Assembly (NCBI GenBank): GCA_024364735.1
Contig: JAGFNQ010009486.1
Location: 1-64,000 of the forward strand
Origin: Boesenbergia rotunda
Taxonomy: Eukaryota > Streptophyta > Magnoliopsida > Zingiberales > Zingiberaceae
Length of the DNA stretch: 64,000 bases
Direction: 5' to 3'
The notes beneath the pieces are model-generated. The model saw only the letters and a program-made list of their open reading frames with translations, was not told where the DNA came from and made no database searches. Each line of letters opens with the position of its first letter. Position 1 is the stretch's first letter. Shown one piece after another: positions 46,825-58,915 of this stretch. The position numbers and the translations under genes were made by a program.

Positions 46825-47347
46825 GAATTTAATTCTTGATTACAATTGCTTGATTACTTGTTTATTAAATTTCTGCAATTTACCATGCTTAGACTTAGGC
46901 TAGTTTAAGGACTGAACAACCTTAGCTGAAACTTGACAACATAGTATTGGGTAGAGGTGAGATGATAGTACGTTAGGGAAGCCAATTTGGCAGAACTAGC
47001 CGAAGCTACCGATCCAAAACCTAAACTAGTTAGACCAGAAATTTTTCAAAGAATAATTTTGAAAATGAAATTTCATTAAAAGACTTTGTCAAGAAAAGGG
47101 TGGATGATCCCATAAGACTACGGCCAAAGAAGGCCTAGTGCCTCGCCAAGACCTGGAAGCCAATTTTTGAAATTCAAATTCAAATTATTTTTTGTCAAAT
47201 TCGAATCTAACACAAAATTTTAGTTATTTGTAGATTTAAACATCTTTTTTTTTTTAAATTGTTTTCTTTAATTGTTTTCAAAATTAATTTTTCAAAATTA
47301 ATAGTTTCAAAATTAATTATTTTCAAAACTAAGTTTTCAAAATTTAA
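46825..47347 (+). other. non-coding region after SIRE-type gag
   Basis: AT-rich, no pol motifs. It is homologous in inverted orientation to about 57900-58440, including the block gaaggcctagtgcctcgcc. It stops at the assembly N. Confidence 0.75.
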
Positions 47348-47348
47348 N
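47348..47348. other. single undetermined base, probable assembly join
   Basis: The only N in the window. It stands exactly where the SIRE-type element ends without its 3' part and a copia LTR begins without its first 1.6 kb. Confidence 0.9.
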
Positions 47349-47537
47349 TAATCGATTGATATAGATAAGAACCTTCTACTCAAGGACGTTATTATACTAA
47401 GTTATTTGGCACCAATACACATAAGTACAATAACCATAAGAAATGCCTTTATATATAAGATATATATATACAAGAATATGATACAATGAGTCCAAAAAGT
47501 AATCATCATATGATTGGCTCTAGGGCTCTCACTAACA
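47349..47537 (-). repeat. 3' LTR of copia element 3, truncated
   Basis: Matches 54740-54928 nearly base for base. It ends actaaca beside the polypurine tract. The remaining 1.6 kb are absent at the N. Confidence 0.93.
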
Positions 47538-47549
47538 ATCTCCCACTAG
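47538..47549 (-). promoter_or_regulatory. polypurine tract of copia element 3
   Basis: On the minus strand gtgggagat lies directly before TGTTAGTGAG. Confidence 0.85.
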
Positions 47550-47557
47550 CACTAGTG

Positions 47558-48802
47558 TCAATCGCTGTAGTATCTAATACCCAATGACCTAGTGTGACCA
47601 TCATGCTTCATCTGTGCCAAAGCCTTGGTCAAGGGATCTGCGACGTTAGCCTCTGTGGGTACTCTGCATATCTTCACATCTCCTCGATCGATGATCTCTC
47701 GAATGAGATGGAAACGCCGTAGTATGTGTTTGGTCCGCTGGTGTGAACGAGGTTCCTTAGCCTGCGCAATAGCTCCATTGTTGTCACAATAGAGCTGTAC
47801 TGGGTCGGCTATGCTAGGAACCACTCCAAGCTCAGTAATGAACTTGCGGATCCAAACTGCCTCCTTTGCTGCCTCAGATGCAGCAATGTACTCAGCTTCT
47901 GTTGTAGAATCAGCAACTGTATCCTGCTTTGAACTCTTCCAGCTGATAGCGCCACCATTTAAGCAAAACACGAACCCTGACTGTGATCTGTAGTCATCCT
48001 GGTCAGTTTGGAAGCTTGCATCACTGTAACCTTTTACAGTTAGCTCCTCTTCGCCTCCAAATATCAAGAAATATTCTTTAGTCCTTCTCAAGTACTTAAG
48101 AATATTCTTGACTGCTATCCAGTGACATTCACCTGGATCTGACTGGTATCTGCTCGTCATGCTCAAAGCATACGAGACATCAGGACGAGTACATAACATG
48201 GCATACATGATAGATCCTATGGCTGAGGCATAAGGGATCTTGCTCATGCGGTCTCTCTCCTCTCTAGAAGAGGGACCTTGAGTCTTCGAAAGACTCACGC
48301 CATGTGACATTGGCAGATTTCCCTTCTTGGAATTCTGCATGGTAAACCGTTGCAAAACAGTATCAATGTATGTACTCTGACTTAGGCCAAGCAATCTCTT
48401 AGATCTATCTCTATAGATCTTTATGCCTAGAATATAGGCTGCTTCACCTAAGTCTTTCATTGAGAAGGAATTCCCCAACCAAGTCTTCACAGACTGTAGT
48501 GAAGGAATGTCATTCCCAATGAGTAGTATGTCATCTACATACAAAACAAGGAAGACAACTGTGCTCCCACTAACCCTTTTGTAGACACAAGGTTCATCTT
48601 CATTCTTGATGAAACCAAACTGTTTGATTGCATCATCGAATCGAAGATTCTAGCTTCGAGAAGCTTGCTTTAGTCCATAAAGGGACTTATGCAGCTTGCA
48701 TACTCTACCAGTATGCTTTGGATCTACAAAACCCTCAGGTTGTGTCATGTACACTTCCTCGAGGAGGTTTCCATTCAGAAACGCAGTTTTGACGTCCATC
48801 TG
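47558..48802 (-). pseudogene. copia element 3 RT C-terminal part and RNase H
   Basis: The frame continues from the upstream part after TAG at 48803-48805, with QMDV and FLNGNLLEEVY. A second TAG at 48650-48652 replaces a Trp in the conserved SRSWN motif. From 48544 the frame is open: YVDDILLIGND, IGSIMYAMLCTRPDVSYAL, SSKQDTVADSTTEAEYIA and VADPLTKAL, ending SLGIRYYSD at 47558. Both stops are single-base TGG to TAG changes. Confidence 0.93.
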
Positions 48803-50752
48803 CTAGATCTCATAATCGTGGTATGCTGCAATAGCAAGTAAGATCCTAATGGACTTGAACATCGCGACTGGAGAAAAAGTTTCATCATAGTCAATACTAT
48901 GAATTTGCTTGAAACCTTTAGCTACTAGTCTACCCTTATAGGTATGTACAAGTCCATCCATGTCAGTCTTTTTCTTAAAGACCCACTTACACCCAATGGG
49001 TTTGACCCCTTCAGGTGGATCAACCAAAGTCCATACTTGGTTGGTGTACATGGAATCCATCTCGGATCTCATGGCCTCTAGCCATTTCTCAGAATCTGGG
49101 CTCATCACAGCTTCCTGATAGGAGGTAGGCTCGTTCTCAACGAGCATAACGTCATCATGGTCAGACAAGAGAAATGAGTATCTCTCAGGCTGACGACGTA
49201 CCCTATCAGACCTGCGAAGAGGTAGGTCTACATGAACAGGTTGTTGTTCCACAACTTCTTGTGCAACAACCTCATCAACCACCACACTTTGTGGTTCCTG
49301 TTCAACTTCCATCAAGGCTTCAGTGCTATTGTCCATGTCTTGAACTTCTTCAAGACTGAACGTACTCCCACTAGTCTTTCTAGAAACAAAGTCCCTTTCT
49401 AGAAATACTCCAGTCTTAGCAACAAACACTTTGTGCTGACTAGGAATGTAGAAGTAGTATCCCTTCGTTTCCTTGGGATACCCTATGAAATAACACTTAT
49501 CAGATTTGGGTTCCAGTTTGTCTGAGACTTGATGTCGTACGTAAGCCTCACAACCCCAAACCCTCATGAAAGACATCTTGGGACTCCTCCCTGTCCATAT
49601 CGTATATGGTGTCTTCATGACAGCCTTTGATGGAACACGGTTTAGTGTGAACGCTGCCGTGTCTAGAGCATATCCCCAAAAGGATATAGGAAGATCTGCG
49701 TGACTCATCATAAATCGTACCATATCTAATAAGGAACGATTCCTCCTTTCGGATACACCATTCCAATGTGGTGTTCCAGGGGGAGTGAGTTGGGATAGAA
49801 TCCCACACTCAGCTAGGTAGTCACGAAACTCATGGCTCAAGTATTCTCCACCTCGATCTGATCGAAGTATCTTAATACTCTTGCCAAGTTGGTTCTGTAC
49901 TTCATTTCTGAATTCTTTGAACTTTTTAAAGGATTCTGACTTATGTGTCATCAAATACACATAGCCATATCTACTGAAGTCATCAGTAAATGTGATGAAG
50001 TACCTGTAACCACCTCTGGCAGCGACATTGAAAGGGCCACATACATCACTATGTATGAGTCCTAACAAGTCTGTCGCTCTTTCGCTATGTCCACTAAAGG
50101 GAGTCTTAGTCATCTTGTCTAGAAGGCATGACTCGCATGTCTCATATGACTCAAAATCAAATGAGTCCAGCAAACCATCCTTATGGAGCTGGGACAAGCG
50201 ACTCTCATTTATGTGGCCTAAGCAACAGTGCCAGAGATAGGTTGGGTTCAACTCATTTGATCTCAACCTCTTGGTATTCACGTTATAGAAAGAGCTCTCT
50301 AAGTCTAGAATATAGAGGCCATTCATCAGATGTGCGCTACAATAGAACATATCCTTTAAATAAACAGAACAACATTTGTCCTTTATTATGAATGAAAAAC
50401 CTTTGTTATCTAAACATGAAACTGAAATGATATTCTTTGTTAGTACAGGTACATAACAACAGTTATTCAATTCCAGTACAAGCCCAGAGGGTAGAGATAG
50501 AAAGTAAGTCCCTATAGCAACAGCAGCAACCCTTGCTCCATTGCCTACTCGTAGGTCCACCTCGCCCTTGGCTAATGCCCTGCTATTTCTCAGCGCCTGC
50601 ACATTAGTACAAATGTGAGAAGCACACCCAGTATCTAATACCCATGATGTAGAAATAGAAAGGTTGACTTCTATAACATTTATACCTGAAGTAGAAGTCT
50701 CACTTCTCTTCTTCTTCAGATCTTCCAGGTATACTTGCAGTTCCGCTTCCAA
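48803..50752 (-). pseudogene. copia element 3 protease, integrase and RT N-terminal part
   Basis: This 649-codon open frame starts just after the zinc knuckle. The protease reads WVLDTGCASHIC (D40). Integrase has an intact HHCC motif (WHCCLGHINESRLSQLHK to CESCLLDK) and the D,D,E core (HSDVCGP, RSDRGGEY, NGVSERRNR). RT begins with WLEAMRSEMDSMY and VKPIGCKWVFKKKTD. It ends at a TAG where the RT motif continues downstream in the same frame. Confidence 0.93.
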
Positions 50753-51526
50753 TGCCCAGTCTTACCGCAGTGGAAGCAGGTAGCATCCTTAGCAACCCCA
50801 CCTTTAGGTTTGAGTGTTGAAGAGCTGGCTTTGCCCTTGGTTTGGGTCTTACCCTTACCTTTGGGCTTCCACTTGCCCTTACCCTTGCCCTTTTGTACCA
50901 TTAGGACGGTACTGGACTTGGCAGTGGTGAGATTAGGCTCAGCAGTTCTTAACATGTTGAGTATCTCGGGCAGTGGTTTGTCTAATTCGTTCATGTTGTA
51001 GTTCATGACGAATTGACGGTAACTCACCGGCAACGATTGCAGGATCAGATCGGTAGCCAGCTCTTGGCCCAAAAGGGAACCCCAACCTCTCGAGGTTCTC
51101 GACGTACCCAATCATCTTGAGTACGTGAGTACCTACTGGGGTTTCCTCTTTCATCTTGCATGAAAAGAGGGCCTGAGTCACTTCGAACCGCTCATGCCTT
51201 GCCTGCCCTTGATATAATTGCTTGAGGTGGCCAATCATATCGTAAGCATTCATGTTCTCGTGTTGCTTCTGAAGCTCAGAGGACATGCAGCATAGCATTA
51301 GGCACGACACGTCTAACGCGTCGTCTTGATGCTTCTGATGAGCATCTCTAACGCTACGGATGGCTGAGGGTGGTGGTGCTTCAAGAACTGCTTGCTCTAG
51401 AACGTATAGCTTATGTTCCTGTTTGAGGACTATCCTCAAGTTCCTGTACCAGTCCAGGAAATTAGCTCCTAGGAGCTTGTCCTTCTCAAGAACAGATCGT
51501 AGAGAGAGAGTGTTCGTGTTTGACAT
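50716..51526 (-). pseudogene. copia element 3 gag, two frameshifts
   Basis: ATG 51526 opens MSNTNTLSLRSVLEKDK and LDWYRNLRIVL. Near 51070 the frame shifts and gag continues as ELATDLILQSLPVSYRQFV. It then carries a lysine/glycine-rich basic stretch and a zinc knuckle CFHCGKTGHWKRNC. Near 50745 the frame shifts again into the protease frame. The parts are otherwise well preserved. Confidence 0.92.
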
Positions 51527-53117
51527 GATAATCTACAACATAAAATGCAGAAAATAAATATCCACCATTGTATCATATTTTTATTTATCATTTAACTAGG
51601 CCTTTAATTAAATGATGCTCCCACTGAATTATAGGGCTTTGGTAGAATCGAGTCATAGATGTGGTAAAACCACACTACTAGATCCACACCAACTAACTAT
51701 AATTCTCGTAGGTCAAGATCCACATCATACTACGCCTTGAGTTAGCTTTGGCTAAATCGCCCAAGACTTAGTATGATCGGTAGGTACTAATTACCAATTA
51801 CATCTCTATGCAACTCTTGTTTATAGGATCAAGAATTAACATTTATGAATAATCTTGAGTTAGCTTTGACTAAATCGCCCAAGACTATTGATAAATGCGA
51901 TCTTGTCCTACCTTTCCAACTATTGGAGTATGCCTATAGTTAGGCTCGATCCAATTGAGCTAACTAGTTACTCAATCTAATTGAGCTCAATCTAACCCAA
52001 GCGTGATAGGCGGGACCAAGGTTGTTCCTCCGCATCCCACCAAGATTAAATGCATTGCTCTGCTTTGGCAGATTCAACAATCGCATATGATCGTGGTAGT
52101 GATGGGTATCAAGGCTCGTTAGGCATATACGAGTTGATTTCGATTTAGATCTAATCTAATCGATGATGTGCATCACATCTAGGCATTTATGAAATCTAAT
52201 TTAATCCTAAATGTGTATTAAGTGCACATCAAAATGTGGTTCCCACATTACTTGTGCATCTCATACACTTAAGTTTATTTTTACTATTCTACATTATCAT
52301 GCATCATATACATCACAAGCATAGCAATAATAAAAATAAACATAAGTGACTTGGTCATGGCCCTACTAAGACCCTCTCAAGCCAATGAGAGGATCCGATG
52401 GTCAACCTAGGTCTAGCGGCTTCTCCAAGCGCTTCCTCTTGACCGTCTTGGTGTTGTCGGCTAGTTCTCCGGAATTTCCGTCGTCTTCACTTTTGTACAT
52501 TACAAATTTTTATACTCGAGTTACATTCGAGTCTAAATATGAAATACAACAGAATTAAAAGCCGACACGCAGGTCGCAAACACAATACAACACGCACATG
52601 TACAAAAACGGCGCGCATGCCGTATTATGAATTACAACACAATTTTAATCTTATTAAAAATTGGGTTTTGGGCCATGACCATCACACTACTGTACATAAT
52701 TCAAAATTATGTAATTTTACAGATTTTATATAATTTTTCTACTGATTTTTAGAATTTTTCGAGTCACAACTCCGCGGCGGTCCTGGTAAGCGGGTTTCGG
52801 GCGTAATCGCGAGACAAGGCCCCTTGCGGGGTTAGGGGCAGCGCCCCTACTCGTGAAATAACATTCATGAGTGTCTTCTTGCGATTATACAGCGCCTTTA
52901 CCCGCTGTCCCAAAATCCATTTGGGCGAAACTTGCCGTTTCGGAGAAGTTTTTCTCGGTGGCAAAGTCTACAAGTGCTTCGCACTCGTCGCTTTGCCTCT
53001 ACGAGGAAAAATACTCAAAAATCCTAAAATTTAGAAAAATTACAGAAGCATAAAATTATCTAAATTTTGTATCTAATACAAAAAATAAAAACAAAACGAG
53101 CACAAGCTTCGCTCGTG
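51527..53117 (-). other. 5' leader of copia element 3
   Basis: 1.6 kb of non-coding sequence between PBS and gag. It contains two copies of cttgagttagctttggctaaatcgcc-like blocks near 51730-51890. No gene is seen. Confidence 0.75.
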
Positions 53118-53129
53118 GCTCTGATACCA
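53118..53129 (-). promoter_or_regulatory. PBS of copia element 3
   Basis: On the minus strand TGGTATCAGAGC, one base after the LTR. Confidence 0.94.
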
Positions 53130-53130
53130 C

Positions 53131-54928
53131 TGTAGGGTTTTTCGGGCCGCGAAAACCGCTTTTTCGCGTCGCGGAAACCCCGAAAGCCCCAATAGAAAGG
53201 ATCCGAGCGAAGAAAACCATTTCAAAAATTTACGAGTGCTCGTTTACATGCTTCAAAACCGATCTACAACCTAGATCTATTAGAGAAGAGAAAAACTACC
53301 TTCGATGCGTGCCCCGCAATTCCCGCTCGCTCCTCGGTTGGTGTCGGATCTCAAGGATGCAGAGTAGCAACCCTCTAGAAGTATCCACACAAGCAAGAGA
53401 GTGGAGAGGAGAGCCCAAAAGTATGCTAGCACTACTTGGGGTCTCGGCAAGATGAGAGGAGAGGGAGAGCAAAACCAAACCAAAAACCAAGTAAGGAGAA
53501 GAGTGAATCACCACACCAAAATTAAAACACCTTTTGTGTGTTTTAATGGCCGGCCATTTAATGGCCATTATTGGCCATTAAGTGGCTGGCCACCACCTTT
53601 GGTAACCCCCTTTTTGAATTCAAAATTCAAATGGGGAGGTTACTTAGCCTTGATGATGATGCCAAGTCATCACTTGGTCAAGTCAAGGTGATGTGGCTTT
53701 AGTCAAGTCAAACTTGCCTCTTATGGACTTTCCATATTTAGCCAAAGTCAAACTTTGACTTCATTACTCTCTCATGATTAGATTCATCCAACACTTGGAT
53801 CAAACTCGAGTCCAACTCAAGTTGTCAAATTTGAGTCAAGTCAAACTTGCCTTTTATGGACTTTCCATATTTAGCCAAAGTCAAACTTTGACTTCATTAC
53901 TCTCGGTCCATCATATGGACTTATTCTCCATCTATTGCTCTATGTGTGTGACCCTATAGGTTCTTGTAACGTTGGCAATGCCCTTAAACCTATTTAAGGA
54001 CATAAGCAATGAGAGGTATCTAGCAACACATCATTGCTACCCAAGTTACAAGAATGTCGAGATCCAACATCACCATTGTGACTAATAATTGTGACCATCA
54101 CAATATGTGACAACGTCCTTCTATCCTCGATATCTAGATTGATCTTTCATGAGGCATAGACCGTGTCATCCTCAAATCAATCTATATGTCTTGATCTCCA
54201 AGTAGACTCACTATAATCAAATAAGCTCAATATCTAATATTGCCTTATTTGGGCATGGCCATGCACTTAGTGGTCTTACTCTATCAAAAACGAAGATATC
54301 ACTCCCATCATATAGGAGGGATAGATCCCATCTACGTTACTCACATCCCTCCACATAATTTGTTACAAACCCAGTAATCGCCTTTATAGTCCACCCAGTT
54401 ACGGGTGACGTTTGACGAAGCCAAAGTACGTAACTCCTTATGTAGGGAACTATGGTAACTTCAGGTCTAGGACTATAGTCATACTAATAGTCACATGAGA
54501 AAGTATATGACACTCATATAACGATCTATGATACTTTCTTATGGCGGGCCATTCAGTATACATTCTCTAATGTATACCCATGTATCAACTTGATATCTCA
54601 TATCCATGACTTGTGAGATCAAGTCATCATGTTGACCTACATGCTAGTCTCTATGCATTAACATTGTCCTTGAATGTTAATACTTGACTAGGAATAATTA
54701 AGAGTAGTGTTCTCTATATCATCTCACTATCGATTCAACTAATCGATTGATATAGATAAGAACCTTCTACTCAAGGACGTTATTATACTAAGTTATTTGG
54801 CACCAATACACATAAGTACAATAACCATAAGAAATGCCTTTATATATAAAAAATATATATACAAGAATATGATACAATGAGTCCAAAAAGTAATCATCAT
54901 ATGATTGGCTCTAGGGCTCTCACTAACA
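53131..54928 (-). repeat. 5' LTR of copia element 3
   Basis: 1798 bp, TGTTAGTGAG...AAACCCTACA on the minus strand. A near-duplicated segment (cttatggactttccatatttagcc and caaagtcaaactttgacttc) occurs at about 53718-53773 and 53851-53903. ggccggcc-type motifs lie near 53550, as in the element 1 LTR. Confidence 0.93.
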
Positions 54929-55465
54929 GCACTCCCTTGCTAGGTAAATTGGTTAGTACATGCATGGTGGTAACATAGGTCCAAGGTTCAATCCTTGGTG
55001 CATGCACTTTATTTTTATTTTATTTTTCATTTTATTTTTATATTATTTTCGAAAATTCCCCAAAACTCCCCCATAATCATGCTAAAATTCCTAATTACAA
55101 TTCCATTATATTTATATTAAATTCTACCTAATTAAAACCCATATTTGGAGCCCATATAAGGCCCATTAACACTTAACTTCTCAATTTAAATAGGAAAATC
55201 ATGCTAAAACTCACCCATAATCATCCTAATATTCCTAATTAAAATCCATTTATATTTATATTAATTTTTGCCTAAAATCTACCAATAATCATGGTACTAG
55301 AAAGCCCATATAAGGCCCATTAGTACTTAGTTTCTCAATTTAAATGAGAAAATCATGGATTTCTAGGCTAAGGTTCGTCCTAATATCTCTAGGTCCCTTG
55401 GAAAATTATCTAGACATGATCAATATTTTAAAGAAAATATTAAGAAAATTTTTCGGGTCGTTACA
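54929..55465 (+). repeat. chromovirus-type LTR 3'-end fragment
   Basis: It ends ttttcgggtcgttaca, like the chromovirus LTR end ttttcgggcgttaca at 42437. It also carries a tRNA-like module with B box GGTTCAATCC (54985-54994), followed by tttatttttatttt, as in that LTR. Copia element 3 cuts it on the left. Two similar segments (gcccatataaggcccatta) are repeated about 150 bp apart. Confidence 0.65.
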
Positions 55466-56491
55466 AAGAGGGTCTCCACCCACTTTGCTTGGCCGACCAC
55501 AACAAAAAAGCGGAGAACCAAATTGTTTGGTTCAAGTTATAAAATTAACCAAGAGTGGTTTGTTTTATAAAATTATGGATAATATAAATTTTATAAACCG
55601 AGGTTTGGTTTATTATTTTCATGGAAATTAAAATAAACTTTGAATAGTTTATTTTATAAAATCAATTATGAATTGATTATCCATGATAAGAAAAATTTAT
55701 ATAATAAATTTCTTGTGAAAATTTATTCCATATGAAAAGGGAGACATGGTTGGTTTTTATCATGAATTAAAATTATGATAAAACTTGGCATGATGGAATA
55801 AATCATAAATAATTTATATGATAAATTTCTTATGAAAAATTTATTCCATAAAAAGGAGACTTGGCGGTTGAGAGGCCACTATATAAAGGAACCAAGGCAA
55901 GGCTTGGAGATCAATCCAAGAGATCTAGGAATAAGCCCTCTCTCTCTCTCCTTCTCTCCCTCTCCCTTCCCTAGTGCCGCCGGCCCTAGAGGAGGCCCTT
56001 GCTGCCGTGAGCTTCAACCACCCTCGGCCACCAAGCCGCTGCCGTAAGAAGAAGAAGAAGCGGGCGCAACTCCTTCCTTCTTCCCGGAATCTTGATTCCG
56101 TTCTTCGTTTGGTGGTTAGTCTTCCCATCTCTCTCTTGGTATTCTTGTCGTGCCTTTAGAGAATCTAGTAGTTCTTGTCGGCACGAAACTCGTGGCTTTG
56201 AGAAGTCATCCCAAAGAAAACTCGGCGTGGACGCGAATAGAGGCGGAGCTTCCAAGGGACGCTTACGATTGGATCTCGTCCCTTTCTTCGAGTTACGCGA
56301 GGTAACAAGAAAATTAGTGTACGTTTCTACAAAATTTTAAATATATGATCATGTCTACACAACATAAGGTTGCATGCTTAGATGTGTGGTTAAATAATTT
56401 GAGAAATTATTTATGCTAAACCTTCCGCTGCACGTAATTAATTTTAATATTACGAACCCGCATCCATGTCAACATGCACCCAATCTCAACA
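55466..56491 (+). repeat. copia LTR fragment, element 1 family
   Basis: Homologous to the last kilobase of the LTR at 5156-7359. It has the ataaaccgaggtttggttt repeats, ctatataaagga near 55880, CT-rich tract, ggctttgagaagtcatcccaa block and ccaatctcaaca end. The 5' part is missing where the chromovirus-type LTR fragment abuts, which suggests that fragment inserted into it. Confidence 0.8.
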
Positions 56492-57780
56492 GAAGGGAGG
56501 TAATAATGTGGCAGTAGGGCGTATAAACTCGATCGTGTGTGGATATGCTCGAGGCGTAAATGATGGTACGGAAGATGTGGAGACCTATGTCGATATCAAG
56601 CTGATGAATCATGGCATAGAGTAAGAAGGTATGAAATGGTCGCATGGTCGCGACATCTCGAGTGGTTAGTGGGAGAACAAATCGAACTATGACTCGATAG
56701 AGGGCGTAGTCCTGGACTCGGAGGTCAACCGACTGAAATCTCCGAGCCAACGGATTTCGCACATCTCCAAAGAAATACTAGTAAAGTGTGTCTAAAGTAA
56801 TGTGCGAATAAGGGGGTGCGAAGGGCAGGTCGGCCGGAGGGTAACAAGAAAAGGTCGATTGCGAAGGTCGTAGTCCGAGAAATCGATTGAACAGAGTAGG
56901 AGAAATATTTAGGGGAGTGCCTTGAACGGTGGTAGTGTAGAGTTAGTCATCAATCTTAACAAGGTTGTTGTAAAACTCTACACACAGGGTTGAGTTTACC
57001 GGATGTGTACAGAAGACTAGGTGGTCTAGTTGATAAAAGTTGATGGCGTCCATCGCTAAGGGACAAGATTGGGTAAAAATTGCCTATTTAGAAAACTAGT
57101 CTTTATAGGCTTGTAAGTTGTTTGGACAAATTTGTTGAATAATTCTAGGTTGGGAAACCTCGGGTCGGGGCTAGGTTCGGCCACGGGGTTGGGTTGGGAG
57201 ATGCGGCATTTTCTAGATATTTAAAGAAAATGAAATTGCAATCATGCATTTTAATAAGTAAGAAAATGAAATTGCAAAAAGAATGCATAAAAAGATTGAT
57301 ACCGGGGCGGCATTCTTGAGGTCAAGCGTTTGAAGACTAGAAAGGAGGTTCGGGCGCCTTGGAAAGAAGAGGAGTGAAGGAGAGTTTTGATTTTGGTGTG
57401 GGGGAAGTGGAAGGAGCCATGCTCCTTATATAGTGTTATACGGGCGCCCGATAGGTCACGGGCGCCCGAGTTCATTGGGGTGCCCGTAAGGTCACGGGCG
57501 CCCGAGTCAGATGGCAGCTTTTTGGCAGAATTGACTGCCTTGGATGAAGAGACAGACTTGGGCGCCCGATAGGTCATGGGCGCCTAGGTCAGATGGGTAG
57601 GGTTGACAGCTTTTGCTGTCTTGGTCGAAGGAAAAGTTGTGGGTGCCCGACAGGTCACGGGCGCCTGATATGACAATAGTTTGACTTTTGATCATTTGAC
57701 CAGATTTGACTGTTTTGACCCAGTTTGATTCCTTTGACTAACTAACAATTAGGTCAGTTATGCTCTAATTTGCATGATTC
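56492..57780. other. unclassified sequence with an LTR-like promoter (-)
   Basis: No protein family is recognised. On the minus strand, a TATA box (ctatataagg, near 57425-57435) has upstream repeats of gggcgcccgataggtcacgg (57440-57660). This is the same GGGCGCCC-before-TATA layout as the SIRE-type LTRs, so it may be a diverged LTR. Canonical ends were not found. 56492-57280 holds no recognisable feature. Confidence 0.4.
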
Positions 57781-58429
57781 AGTATTTTTATTAAAAAAAA
57801 AATAGATGAATTTGAGTTAGATCCTAACCATCTCACCTAGTCTATAGTTATCAGTCATGTTAACCTTATGGGTTTTGTGAGACAGGTTTTAATAGAAGTA
57901 AGAATTTTATTTTGAAAAACCATGACTAATTTTGAAAAGTTAAATTAATTTTAAAAACAATTTATTATGCTTTAAATTTATTTTTTGAAAAATGGTTGAA
58001 TCTAAAATTAATTGAAATCTGTGTTAGATTCAAATCTGACAATAGTAAAGTGAATTTGGTTTTCAATAATCGGCTTCCAGGTCTTGGCAAGGCACTAGGC
58101 CTTCTTTGGTCGTAGCCTTATTGGATCATCAACCCTTTCCTTGACAAAGCCTTTTATTGAAAATTCATCTTCAAGTTACTCCTTGAAAGATTTTGGTCTA
58201 ACTAGTTTGGGTCTTGGATCGGTAGCTTCGGCTAGTTCCGCCAAAATGGCTTCTCTAACGTACTATCATCTCACCTCCACCCAATACTATGTTGTTTAAA
58301 TTTTAGTTAATCATTTTAGTCCTTAATCTAACCAGTCCTAGGTCTAAGCATGGTAAATTTCAGAAAATAAATAAACAAGCAAGCATGCAATTTTAAAATA
58401 AGAAAAGAATTTATCTAACTATAAAAATT
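57781..58429 (-). other. non-coding region after SIRE-type gag, second copy
   Basis: Inverted homologue of 46825-47347 that extends further. It shares cggcttccaggtcttggc...aggcactaggccttc in reverse. No pol motifs are present. The left border is approximate. Confidence 0.65.
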
Positions 58430-58915
58430 ATTTTTATAGCCACGGTAATGATTAGGCAAGATATGAATCTTGTCCTTGGGGATCCAATACTGGTTTGGTC
58501 CAGTTTGGTTGTTCAGGCAAAGTTTGGGTACCCATGCCTGAACTTTGGGCCTAGATTGGTTCAATACAGCATAGTATGACCTTTGTCTAGTCTTGGTTCG
58601 ATACCCTAACCCGGATCGATTTAGAACAGACTTCTATTTTCCAAGGATCATGTCAAGACCCTTGGAACCCGAAGTGAATCGTTCTAAAGCCGTTCTAAGG
58701 TCCTTGACTTGAGTTTTCAAGGAGGAGTTCTCTTTCTCAAGCTTTTCAACTTGAGCAGAGGTTCCTTCTTGAACCTTCTCAGTCAAAGATCTAGAGTCAG
58801 CTCCCTCTTTCAGGAGTTTTATTTCCTGTCGAAGGGACTCGACTCGGATTTTGGCTTTCGCCAAGTTACTAGATAGGTAAGCAATTAATTCTGGTAATTC
58901 AACTTTAGAATAACC
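58430..58915 (-). pseudogene. SIRE-type gag C-terminus, interrupted by LTR
   Basis: On the minus strand the gag tail reads LPELIAYLSSNLAKAK, then LRQEIKLLKEGADS, VEKLEKENSSLKTQVKDL and GSKGLDMILGK, closely matching the gag at 46300-46600. A TAG follows GK, after which the frame continues to WIPKDKIHI. The N-terminal part is cut off by the SIRE LTR at 58916, in the same orientation. Confidence 0.85.

Larger units (their letters stand above)
43595..47347 (+). mobile_element. SIRE-type gag-only element, 3' end missing
   Basis: It has a complete 5' LTR, PBS and a nearly open gag. It inserts into the protease region of copia element 2. After gag there are 520 bp of non-coding sequence and then an N. 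No protease, integrase or RT is seen, and a second copy (57781-58915, -) has the same gag-then-non-coding order. The target duplication cannot be checked because the 3' end is absent; the left flank is ttatg. Confidence 0.88.
47349..54928 (-). mobile_element. Ty1/copia element 3 (Tork/Angela-like), 3' LTR truncated
   Basis: The order on the minus strand is 5' LTR (53131-54928), PBS, leader, gag, protease, integrase, RT, RNase H, polypurine tract and the first 189 bp of the 3' LTR. The two LTR pieces match almost exactly over the shared 189 bp, so insertion is fairly recent. Coding is interrupted by two frameshifts and two TAG codons. It belongs to the same broad lineage as elements 1 and 2. 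Confidence 0.95.

Noticed and set aside
56469..57577. Minus-strand frames of 97 and 108 codons as host exons
   Set aside because: No recognisable domain or splice context, and the second overlaps GGGCGCCC promoter repeats.
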